From the NCBI GenBank assembly GCA_903879465.1, contig CAIRLQ010000249.1, positions 1 through 7,475 of the forward strand: 7,475 nucleotides of DNA, given 5' to 3'. How positions within the stretch are numbered: the stretch's first letter is position 1; each line of letters begins with the position of its first letter. The notes beneath the pieces were generated by a model. The model saw only the letters and a program-made list of their open reading frames with translations. It searched no databases and had not been told where the DNA came from. This document shows, piece after piece, positions 1 to 6,070 of the stretch. The translations under genes and the position numbers were made by a program. This stretch comes from an uncultured Opitutia bacterium. Lineage in GTDB: Bacteria > Verrucomicrobiota > Verrucomicrobiia > Opitutales > UBA953.

Positions 1-338
1 AGAAAACGAATGGCGGAAATCGCGTTCAATGCCCCGGGCGCCCCCCGCCAGTCCGCGGGCGTACCGAACTCATCCCAGCACTCTTTAAAAACGGGTTCAA
101 GCAGCACAGATGGTAAGACAGGGCCGAAACATCGCTGCACGACCTCGCGCCAGAACACCTCTGGCTTCGCATTTTTAGGACCACCTTTGAACGCCAGCGG
201 AAATGATGCCTCGAGAAAAGCGGCCTCCACCTCCAACCCATGGCGCCGCGCACACGCCGCATAGACGGCACCCACCGAGGGGTGCGGAAAGAGTAGCGTG
301 CCGGCGAGATCGAAGGTGACGGCGTGAACTTTAGCCAT
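1..338 (-). CDS. HAD superfamily hydrolase, REG-2/HDHD3-like, partial (C-terminus outside window)
   Basis: Reading from the ATG at 338-336 to the left edge gives about 112 residues with no stop, beginning MAKVHAVTFDLAGTLLFP. Residues 8-15 are the HAD motif I loop, with the nucleophile Asp at residue 10. The following stretch (PSVGAVYAACARHGLEVE, then a helical cap with FWREVV and a Trp-Asp-Glu-Phe segment) resembles the start of REG-2-like/HDHD3 HAD proteins, which are soluble and mostly of unknown substrate. The second motif I position (residue 12), Asp in true phosphatases, is Ala here, as in phosphonatase-type loops, so phosphatase activity should not be assumed. Motifs II to IV are outside the window. 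There is no Shine-Dalgarno site before the ATG; the upstream bases are C-rich. The gene is divergent from the lipoprotein gene at 435. The HAD fold is well supported; the subfamily and substrate are tentative. Confidence 0.82.
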   Translation of the reverse strand, partial: MAKVHAVTFDLAGTLLFPHPSVGAVYAACARRHGLEVEAAFLEASFPLAFKGGPKNAKPEVFWREVVQRCFGPVLPSVLLEPVFKECWDEFGTPADWRGAPGALNAISAIRF

Positions 339-367
339 GGTGTGTAGGGGAGCGGGGGCGGCCTAAA

Positions 368-384
368 GGTCAATCCCAGTGACC
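368..384. repeat. Short inverted repeat GGTCA-N7-TGACC in the divergent intergenic region
   Basis: A perfect 5-base palindromic pair, GGTCA at 368-372 and TGACC at 380-384, lies in the 96-base gap between the divergent HAD and lipoprotein genes. Its spacing would suit a dimeric regulator, but a pair this short can arise by chance and no regulator gene is adjacent. It could equally be nothing. Confidence 0.2.
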
Positions 385-400
385 CCAAGCATGTCCCTGC

Positions 401-427
401 TTGTCTAATTGCGAGAATCGGTAATAA
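401..427 (+). promoter_or_regulatory. Candidate sigma70-type promoter for the lipoprotein gene
   Basis: TTGTCT at 401-406 resembles a -35 box and TAATAA at 422-427 a -10 box, with a 15-base spacer that is shorter than ideal. Transcription would then begin at about 434, directly at the ATG at 435, giving an almost leaderless message. The surrounding bases are AT-rich compared with the rest of the window. The call rests on motif matching only. Confidence 0.3.
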
Positions 428-434
428 ACAACTT

Positions 435-902
435 ATGCACCTACTCCGTAAGCCGGTTGCCCTTGCCCTGGCAGCCTTTGCCGCTCTTTTCACTGGTTGC
501 ACCACCCCAAGCCAGTCCGGAGGCTCCCTGAAGGGGGTTTCGCGCATTTACGTAGCAGAGACTATCGGTGCCACCACCCTCGAGACCACGGGTGCCACCA
601 ACGCCGTCCACGATGCTGCGGTTCTCGCGCTGGGTGTCCGGGGCTATGTGGTAGTTCCCACCGCAGGCCAGGCGGACGCCGTCCTCCGAAGCAGCTGGCG
701 TATTCGCCAGAGCGAGACCAATAGCTCCAACATCCCGGTTGTCTCTCTCTCGGTCAGCCTATTCGACAAATCCGGCCACCGCCTGTTTGACACAGACTCC
801 GGCTCTTCCATTCCGACCACTTTCTGGAATGAATCGCGGGCCGCCCAAGAGACTTCAGGGATGCTCGACCGCTTGACCAAGGCCGCGGTGCAGCAAAAGT
901 AA
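435..902 (+). CDS. Small predicted lipoprotein of unknown function
   Basis: This 155-residue protein has a lipoprotein signal peptide: basic residues at the start (HLLRK), a hydrophobic stretch at residues 8-19, and a lipobox FTGC with Cys22 as the predicted lipidated residue. Thr follows the Cys, not Asp, so the outer membrane is the likely destination by the enterobacterial sorting rule. The mature part starts with a short Ser/Gly linker, then alternates short strands and helices: RIYVAE, a helix around AVHDAAVLAL, the strand RGYVVVP, ADAVLRSSWRI, VSLSVSLFDKSG and a C-terminal helix. This loosely recalls small periplasmic lipoproteins of the DUF4136 or YajG type, but I recognise no family with confidence. 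It stands alone on its strand, with the divergent HAD gene upstream and panE converging downstream. Its TAA is directly followed by the complement of panE's TAA. There is no Shine-Dalgarno site. Confidence 0.85.
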   Translation: MHLLRKPVALALAAFAALFTGCTTPSQSGGSLKGVSRIYVAETIGATTLETTGATNAVHDAAVLALGVRGYVVVPTAGQADAVLRSSWRIRQSETNSSNIPVVSLSVSLFDKSGHRLFDTDSGSSIPTTFWNESRAAQETSGMLDRLTKAAVQQK

Positions 903-924
903 TTAGCGACCGCGCGAGGCAAGC
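871..924. terminator. Possible bidirectional hairpin spanning the convergent lipoprotein and panE ends
   Basis: CGCGGT (884-889) pairs perfectly with ACCGCG (909-914) around a 19-base loop that holds both stop codons. A second pair, GCTTG (871-875) with CAAGC (920-924), extends the structure across an asymmetric internal loop. The hairpin lies across the junction where the two genes meet, where a terminator for both would be needed. It has no U-tract on either strand and most of it is coding sequence, so it may be coincidental. Confidence 0.22.
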
Positions 925-1820
925 TTCGTCCGGATATCCGCGATCAGTTGGGTCACCGCGGGCATGACAGCGCCGGCGGCCAAGCCTCTGCGGAGGGGTT
1001 CACCCCAAATACCGTCGACTTCAACTTCCCGGCCTTCAACGAAGTCGATGAGGCTCGAGGGGCGATATGGCCCCATGCCTACCGTCACATCAAACTGACG
1101 TTGAACATGTGACTCGTCGAAACCGTAGCCACGGGCCACGGAGGCGGCACGGACTTCCTCCATAAGCAAACGAGCGCGAGCATTGAGTACCGGGTCAGCG
1201 AGAATGAGGTCTGTGGTGATGGCTCCACCGGCGATGGAGAGGCCGTTGAAAGGAATATTCCAGCAAAGCTTCTTCCATAGTACAGCCTCAAGCGAGTCCT
1301 CGGCTGCCGTGTCGATTCGCGCGGCGATAAAAGTACGCACGCACGTTTCCACTGAGGAATTAATGGCGCCACGGGCTGCTGCCATTCGCACATAGCCCGC
1401 CAGGGTTACGTCGATGAAGGCAGGCGCCGTTCGGTTGATACAAACAAAACAAAGGCCCGCCACGATCCGATCGAAGGGGAGCACCTGGGAGATAACCTCC
1501 ACGTTGCCCATGCCATTCTGTAACGTTACTACGATGGTCGACGGACCCACCAATGGACGTAATAATTCCGGCAAGACAGCATTGGATGTCGACTTGGTGG
1601 TCACCACCACGAGATCACATGGCCCGACGGAATGGGCATGCGGCTGCGCCGAAGCCACCTTCACAATATTCTCCTGGCCTTGATATTTAATCACCAGACC
1701 CCGTCGAGTAATGATCGCATGATCACTGCGTGCGATGCAGTGAACTTCATTGCCGGCCAGCGCGAGCCTGGCCGCATACCAACCTCCAAGCGCACCCGTT
1801 CCGACGACGGCGATTTTCAT
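903..1820 (-). CDS. panE: 2-dehydropantoate 2-reductase (ketopantoate reductase)
   Basis: This 305-residue cytoplasmic enzyme is predicted to reduce ketopantoate to pantoate with NADPH, in pantothenate and coenzyme A synthesis. The N-terminus MKIAVVGTGALGG is a Rossmann dinucleotide-binding loop (residues 7-13). VVTTKS (72-77) and TLQNGMGN (99-106) are typical family segments. The C-terminal helical domain carries the expected catalytic lysine, K184, in LWKKLCWN, with N188 and N192 spaced as in E. coli PanE. PSSLIDFVEGREVEVDG (254-270) holds the conserved Ser and Glu (E267) that bind substrate. Length is normal. Its ATG overlaps the nadB stop codon in ATGA (1817-1820), so translation is probably coupled to nadB. 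It ends exactly where the convergent lipoprotein gene ends. The family includes paralogues acting on other 2-oxo acids, so the substrate is inferred. Confidence 0.92.
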   Translation of the reverse strand: MKIAVVGTGALGGWYAARLALAGNEVHCIARSDHAIITRRGLVIKYQGQENIVKVASAQPHAHSVGPCDLVVVTTKSTSNAVLPELLRPLVGPSTIVVTLQNGMGNVEVISQVLPFDRIVAGLCFVCINRTAPAFIDVTLAGYVRMAAARGAINSSVETCVRTFIAARIDTAAEDSLEAVLWKKLCWNIPFNGLSIAGGAITTDLILADPVLNARARLLMEEVRAASVARGYGFDESHVQRQFDVTVGMGPYRPSSLIDFVEGREVEVDGIWGEPLRRGLAAGAVMPAVTQLIADIRTKLASRGR

Positions 1821-3427
1821 GGACGACTCTGTGGACGGCGAACGGAAGTATGCCGTGCGACCGATAATTTCTTGGGGTAATCCAACGTGAAGTGAAGCCC
1901 ACGGCTTTCGTGACGCTGCAGGGCGCAGTCGATGATGAGTTCTGCCACCTGGATGAGGTTACGTAGCTCAAGCAATCGTGGTTCAACCCGAAAATTCCAG
2001 TAATATTCACGCACTTCATCCGCGAGCATGCCGATACGTGTCCGGGCCCGCTGAAGACGCTTAGTCGAACGAACGATGCCCACATAATCCCACATGGTGC
2101 GGCGTAGCTCATCCCAATTATGAGTAAGCACAACACGCTCATCAGGGTCCCCCGCGGAGCCGTCGATCCAAGCTGGTAAGGCGGTCGTCGGTTTAGGTGT
2201 CCGTCTAATCTCCTGGTCTGCCGCCAGTGCGCCATCATGCGCGAGCACGACCGCCTCGAGCAGGGAATTAGAGGCCAGGCGATTGGCTCCGTGCAATCCC
2301 GTGCAAGCCACCTCGCCGACGGCGAAGAGGCCGGGCAGGGAAGTCTGGCCGCGGAGATCGGTGGCCACGCCACCACAAAGATAGTGAGCGGCCGGGACAA
2401 CCGGGACGGGCTCTTTGGCCAAATCGAAACCCGCTTTACGACAAGTTTCGTAAATATGAGGAAAACGTTCGGAGAGGTGCCCCTGGGCGACTTGGGTGGC
2501 ATCCAGCAATACATGGGGAGCACCATCGCGCTTCATGACGGAATCAATCGCCCTGGCGACGATATCGCGGGGGGCGAGATCAGCGAGCGGGTGGAAATCT
2601 TTCATGAAGGGACGCAGCGAAAGGTCCCGCAGGATGGCACCCTCACCACGCACAGCCTCTGAAATTAGGGCACGACCGCCATCGGGAGCCTTCAAGGCGG
2701 TCGGATGGAACTGGACCATCTCCATGTCGCGGACCTCGGCACCCGCTCGGTAAGCCATCGCAATACCATCACCGGTAGCGATATCAGGATTAGTTGTGAA
2801 TTGATAAACTTGCCCCATGCCACCCGTCGCCAGCACGACCACGGAAGCGGAGAGGGTCTCGACCCGGCCGGCCTTGGTATTCAAAACATGCAAACCAAGC
2901 ACGCGATCCTCCGGCGCGCCCACCTGACATTGTCCGAGTTTGGCGCGGGTAATTAAATCGATGGCAAGATGATGTTCTAAAGTTGTGACATTGGCTAGGG
3001 CGCCGACTGCGCGAAGAAGCGCCGACTCAATCGCCCGACCTGTCATATCACGGGCATGTAAAATGCGACGACGGGAATGGCCGCCTTCGCGACCCAAGTC
3101 AGGATAACCATCAGCTCCGTTCTCGAATTCCACCCCCCAACTGATGAGTTCCGCTACGCGCTCCGGACCCGATTCAATGATGTGGGTGACTGCGGCGAGG
3201 TCACACAAGCCGTCACCGGCATCCAAGGTGTCCTGCACGTGGCTCTTAAAGTCATCGGCCTTATCCGTGACGCAGGCGATACCGCCCTGAGCCCAATTCG
3301 TATTGGATTCCGAACTCGTCTTCTTGGTCACGATGGCGACGGCATGGCCTCGCTGCGCCAGGTTGAGTGCAAAGCTTAGCCCGCCAATACCGCTGCCTAC
3401 GATGATTGCCTCATATTGAGTCGCCAT
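1817..3427 (-). CDS. nadB: L-aspartate oxidase
   Basis: This 536-residue FAD enzyme oxidises L-aspartate to iminoaspartate, which quinolinate synthase NadA condenses with dihydroxyacetone phosphate in de novo NAD synthesis. No nadA is in this window. The FAD-binding motif GSGIGG is at 11-16, followed by SNTNWAQGGIA (41-51), REGGHSRRRILHA (113-125) and ATGG (200-203). Catalytic-site residues of the NadB/succinate dehydrogenase flavoprotein family are present: H241 in HPTAL, R287 in APRDIV, H348 in AAHYLCGG and R383 in GANRLASNS. All sit three positions before their E. coli NadB counterparts as I recall them. The C-terminal helical domain ends with RGLHFTLDYP (509-518), typical of NadB and not of fumarate reductase or SdhA. 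It is first in a two-gene unit and overlaps panE by four bases. Only a weak GGA precedes the ATG. Confidence 0.97.
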   Translation of the reverse strand: MATQYEAIIVGSGIGGLSFALNLAQRGHAVAIVTKKTSSESNTNWAQGGIACVTDKADDFKSHVQDTLDAGDGLCDLAAVTHIIESGPERVAELISWGVEFENGADGYPDLGREGGHSRRRILHARDMTGRAIESALLRAVGALANVTTLEHHLAIDLITRAKLGQCQVGAPEDRVLGLHVLNTKAGRVETLSASVVVLATGGMGQVYQFTTNPDIATGDGIAMAYRAGAEVRDMEMVQFHPTALKAPDGGRALISEAVRGEGAILRDLSLRPFMKDFHPLADLAPRDIVARAIDSVMKRDGAPHVLLDATQVAQGHLSERFPHIYETCRKAGFDLAKEPVPVVPAAHYLCGGVATDLRGQTSLPGLFAVGEVACTGLHGANRLASNSLLEAVVLAHDGALAADQEIRRTPKPTTALPAWIDGSAGDPDERVVLTHNWDELRRTMWDYVGIVRSTKRLQRARTRIGMLADEVREYYWNFRVEPRLLELRNLIQVAELIIDCALQRHESRGLHFTLDYPKKLSVARHTSVRRPQSRP

Positions 3428-3436
3428 TCAGTCCAA

Positions 3437-3464
3437 ACGGTAGGGCGGGATGGGTTGTGAACAA
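3437..3464 (-). promoter_or_regulatory. Weak candidate promoter for nadB-panE
   Basis: On the minus strand TTGTTC (3464-3459) and TACCGT (3442-3437) are separated by 16 bases, each matching three of six consensus positions. The predicted start of transcription would be near 3430, three bases before the nadB ATG. This is the best pair I find in the short divergent gap, but the match is poor and the position is tentative. Confidence 0.18.
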
Positions 3465-3470
3465 GCGGAT

Positions 3471-3499
3471 TTGACGGCTGGGCGCCTATCGGCTAAAAA
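3471..3499 (+). promoter_or_regulatory. Sigma70-type promoter for the CNNM/CorC-family gene
   Basis: TTGACG at 3471-3476 matches the -35 consensus at five of six positions. TAAAAA at 3494-3499 matches the -10 at four of six, and the spacer is the ideal 17 bases. Transcription would start near 3506, only three to four bases before the GTG at 3510. The promoter lies downstream of the alternative ATG at 3450, so a message made from it could not use that ATG. This is the best promoter match noticed in the window. Confidence 0.5.
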
Positions 3500-3509
3500 C
3501 ACCTTTAAA

Positions 3510-4826
3510 GTGGAAATCCTACTCATAGCGGCCTGCCTGCTCGTCACTGCCTTATTCGTGCTCGCTGAGATGGCCTTGGTATCCTCCAACCGACGGCGTC
3601 TGGCCAAGATGGCAGAAGGGGGCGATAAGGGTGCCGCCCGCGCCCTGACCCTTCTGGCTGATCCTTCCAAGTTCCTTTCGACGGTGCAGGTGGGGATGAC
3701 TTTTGGCGGAATCATCGCCGCCATCTATGGCGGACCGCCATTGGCTAAACGGCTCTACCCAATCATCAAGGAACTCCCTTGGAATTGGTTCTCTGAACAT
3801 TACGCTATCGTCGCCGACGGACTGATATCTTTCCTGATTGGGGCGCTGACGGTGATCTTCGCTGAAATCGTCCCGAAGCGACTCGCACTCATTAAGCCAG
3901 AGAAGATGGCCTCCACCTTGGCGCACCCCATGGGATTAGTGGCATCGATGGCCTCGCCTTTGGTCGGTTGTATGAGTTGGTGTGCAGACATTGTAATGCT
4001 CATATTTGGACGCAAACGTGCCCCAGAAGACACGATGTCGGAAGACGAACTCCGCATGATGGTCGACCAAGGCATGGCCTCCGGCGTATTACACGCTGCC
4101 GAACATCGCATGGTCCACGGTGCGTTGTCACTCGACCTTGTCACGGCCGAGCAGCTCATGACGCCGAGCAACCGGGTCGTCTGGCTCAACCTCGATGATT
4201 CCGACGAAGTGAACTGGCGCAAGGTCGTGGCCTCCGGACACACCTGGTTCCCCGTTTACCGTGGCTCCCCCGACAAACCGCTCGGCGTTGTCTCAGTTAA
4301 GCGGCTGTGGGCCAATCTTTCGCTGGCGGGCTCCGCCTCCATCAAGGACCTACTGACCGAGCCTCCGACGGTCACCCCCTCGAATACGGGCACTCAGTTG
4401 CTGGAACGCTTCCGTAAAGATAAGATTCATATCGCGTTGGTGACCGATGAATTCGGCCGCACGCGCGGGGTGGTCTCACTTAACGACGTACTGGAATCCG
4501 TCGTCGGTGAATTACCTAACGAAGGCTCGCCCGTGGCCCAACCCAAGCCCGTCCGCCGGCGTGAAGACGGCAGCTGGCTCGTCGATGCAGTGGTCTCCCT
4601 GGATGATTTCCGCGAAGCCACAGGCATTATCGGACGCTTCCCCGGCGAAGGCTCGGGTAGGTTCACGGCGCTCTCCGGCTTCATCATGCGCACCCTGGGC
4701 CGAATCCCTGAGGAAGGGAATCGCGTGGAGGCCTTAGGCCACATTTTTGAAGTCGTCGATATGGATGGTCATCGACTGGATAAGATTCTCGTGATGCCCA
4801 AAGCACCGACGAAAGAAGCGACTTAA
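3510..4826 (+). CDS. CNNM/CorC (HlyC-type) family membrane protein with CBS pair
   Basis: This 438-residue inner-membrane protein has the layout of bacterial CNNM/CorC proteins, often annotated as hemolysin and linked in some bacteria to Mg2+ or Co2+ efflux. Residues 1-170 are the DUF21/CNNM membrane domain. It has four hydrophobic segments (about 1-24, 57-76, 99-120, 140-166), the family segments LAEMALVSSNRRRL and STVQVGMTFGG, and AEIVPKRLAL, where many relatives have Gly first. MSEDELRMMVDQGMASGVL (176-194) leads to a CBS pair (217-335), including VTDEFGRTRGVVSLNDVLE. A CorC_HlyC domain follows at 350-430. I chose GTG at 3510 because MEILLIA... is the usual family N-terminus and a promoter sits just upstream. 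An in-frame ATG at 3450 would add 20 hydrophilic residues. The stop overlaps the hisF stop by four bases. The transported ion is not deducible. Confidence 0.92.
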   Translation: MEILLIAACLLVTALFVLAEMALVSSNRRRLAKMAEGGDKGAARALTLLADPSKFLSTVQVGMTFGGIIAAIYGGPPLAKRLYPIIKELPWNWFSEHYAIVADGLISFLIGALTVIFAEIVPKRLALIKPEKMASTLAHPMGLVASMASPLVGCMSWCADIVMLIFGRKRAPEDTMSEDELRMMVDQGMASGVLHAAEHRMVHGALSLDLVTAEQLMTPSNRVVWLNLDDSDEVNWRKVVASGHTWFPVYRGSPDKPLGVVSVKRLWANLSLAGSASIKDLLTEPPTVTPSNTGTQLLERFRKDKIHIALVTDEFGRTRGVVSLNDVLESVVGELPNEGSPVAQPKPVRRREDGSWLVDAVVSLDDFREATGIIGRFPGEGSGRFTALSGFIMRTLGRIPEEGNRVEALGHIFEVVDMDGHRLDKILVMPKAPTKEAT

Positions 4827-5581
4827 AGCCGCACCGGCAAACCAGCCGCCTGAAGGTATTCCTTGGCCTGACGAACGGTGTAAGTCCCGAAATGGAAGAT
4901 GCTAGCAGCCAACACCGCACTGGCACCGCCTTGCTTGAGAACATCAGCAAGATGCTCCAAGGTGCCGGCGCCGCCTGAGGCGATGACCGGCACTTCGACG
5001 GAGGACGAGACGGCTAGGTTCAGCGGGACATCATAACCGACGGCCGTGCCATCCCGATCCATACTGGTCAAAAGAATCTCGCCCGCCCCCAGGGAATGCG
5101 CCTTGCGTGCCCATTCCACGGCATCTAGGCCCGTCGCATTACGACCACCGTGGGTGAATACTTCCCATTTTCCAGGACCGACGTTCTTAGCATCGATCGC
5201 AACGACGATACACTGGCTGCCGAACTTGCGAGCGGCTTCAAGCACGAGTTCAGGGTTCTTGATCGCCGCGGTATTGAGCGAAACTTTATCAGCGCCGGCA
5301 TTCAACATCGTGCGGATATCTTCCACCGAACGCAGCCCACCCCCGACCGTCAGAGGCATAAAGACTTGGTCAGCCGTCCGCTCCACAACGTCCACCATAG
5401 TCCGGCGTTCATCGCTCGAAGCGGTTATATCCAGGAAGACAAGTTCATCGGCACCTTGCTTCTCATAGGCTGCCGCCACCGCGACAGGATCGCCAGCATC
5501 ACGCAATTCCGCAAACTTCACGCCCTTGACCACGCGACCTGCGTGGACATCGAGACAAGGAATAATGCGGACAGACAGCAT
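4823..5581 (-). CDS. hisF: Imidazole glycerol phosphate synthase, cyclase subunit HisF
   Basis: This 252-residue TIM-barrel subunit uses ammonia from the HisH glutaminase to turn PRFAR into imidazole glycerol phosphate and AICAR in histidine synthesis. Both catalytic aspartates are at their canonical positions: D11 in IIPCLDV and D130 in VVAIDAK. The two phosphate-binding loops are visible as TVGGGLRS (78-85) and ASGGAGT (201-207), and FLDITAS (49-55) and SMDRDGT (173-179) are further family motifs. Length is standard. It is last in the minus-strand run of isochorismate synthase, dtd and hisF, 48 bases after dtd, and is probably co-transcribed. No hisH, hisA or other his gene is in the window, so its partner is encoded elsewhere. 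The ATG is preceded by CTTTCC with no Shine-Dalgarno site. Its TAA shares the palindrome TTAA (4823-4826) with the stop of the convergent gene. Confidence 0.97.
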   Translation of the reverse strand: MLSVRIIPCLDVHAGRVVKGVKFAELRDAGDPVAVAAAYEKQGADELVFLDITASSDERRTMVDVVERTADQVFMPLTVGGGLRSVEDIRTMLNAGADKVSLNTAAIKNPELVLEAARKFGSQCIVVAIDAKNVGPGKWEVFTHGGRNATGLDAVEWARKAHSLGAGEILLTSMDRDGTAVGYDVPLNLAVSSSVEVPVIASGGAGTLEHLADVLKQGGASAVLAASIFHFGTYTVRQAKEYLQAAGLPVRL

Positions 5582-5629
5582 GGAAAGACTGAAGCCGTAG
5601 GGCTGAGCCAGTGGAAGGTTAAGCCTAAA

Positions 5630-6067
5630 CTACTCCAGAACGACGGTTACTGGGCCGTCATTGAGGAGTTCCACCTTCATGTTGGCCCCGAAAACACCTG
5701 TCGACACGGGACGTCCCAGATGAAACGTGAGCTCCGCAACGAACAAATCAAACAGGGGGCGAGCTAAGTCCGGCTTAGCAGCACCGTTGAAAGAAGGGCG
5801 ATTTCCTTTAGAAAAATCAGCAAGCAGGGTGAACTGGCTGACCGCTAGGGCGTCGCCGCCAGCTTCGACTAGCGCGACCCCCATTTTGCCTGCTGGATCT
5901 TCCATCAAGCGCACCTTGGAAACATCATGCGCCAGCCGACGGACAAGCTGCTCGTCATCCCCAGCGGCGATACCGACGAAGAGAAGATAGCCGCGGCCAA
6001 TGGCTCCAACGATGACTCCATCCACCTTGACCGAGGCCGATAGGACACGCTGCAGAACGATTTTCAT
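5630..6067 (-). CDS. dtd: D-aminoacyl-tRNA deacylase
   Basis: This 145-residue cytoplasmic homodimeric enzyme hydrolyses D-aminoacyl-tRNAs (and glycyl-tRNA-Ala), keeping D-amino acids out of proteins. The start MKIVLQRVLSASVKVDG is the family signature, and GYLLFVGIA (26-34) is typical. The two active-site motifs are intact: SQFTLLAD at 77-84 and the Gly-cisPro motif in NDGPVT, with G138 and P139. KGNRPSFNGAAKP (87-99) is the conserved segment between them, and length is normal. It starts three bases after the stop of the isochorismate synthase gene, so the two are almost certainly co-transcribed. AAAGG directly abuts the ATG, too close to act as a normal ribosome binding site, so translation may depend on coupling to the upstream gene. 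The stop is TAG, unlike the TAA used by panE and hisF. Confidence 0.96.
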   Translation of the reverse strand: MKIVLQRVLSASVKVDGVIVGAIGRGYLLFVGIAAGDDEQLVRRLAHDVSKVRLMEDPAGKMGVALVEAGGDALAVSQFTLLADFSKGNRPSFNGAAKPDLARPLFDLFVAELTFHLGRPVSTGVFGANMKVELLNDGPVTVVLE

Positions 6068-6070
6068 CCT

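Noticed and set aside
26..547. A 173-residue open frame on the minus strand covering the HAD start and part of the lipoprotein gene
   Set aside because: It is out of frame with both well-supported genes, rich in Arg and Pro as expected of a shadow frame, and has no recognisable motif.
1747..2526. A 259-residue minus-strand frame overlapping nadB and panE
   Set aside because: It runs inside nadB in another frame. nadB is certain from its catalytic motifs, and this frame shows no family signature.
1817..3427. Succinate dehydrogenase or fumarate reductase flavoprotein as the identity of the long FAD gene
   Set aside because: The length, the NTNWAQGGIA segment and the C-terminal RGLHFTLDYP fit L-aspartate oxidase, and no Sdh/Frd iron-sulfur or membrane subunit gene is adjacent.
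3450..3509. ATG at 3450 as the start of the CNNM/CorC-family gene
   Set aside because: The extra 20 residues are hydrophilic and atypical, the best promoter lies downstream of this ATG, and the GTG at 3510 gives the usual family N-terminus.
4828..4838. GCCG-CAC-CGGC hairpin at the end of hisF, followed on the minus strand by TTT
   Set aside because: The stem is only four base pairs and the T run only three, inside coding sequence; too weak to call an intrinsic terminator.
5582..5629. Possible separate promoter or attenuator between dtd and hisF
   Set aside because: The 48-base gap holds no convincing -35/-10 pair, no run of His codons and no stable hairpin.
5150..5767. A 205-residue plus-strand frame opposite hisF and dtd
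   Set aside because: It is antisense to two genes with complete catalytic motifs, and its translation looks like a shadow frame with no domain or signal.
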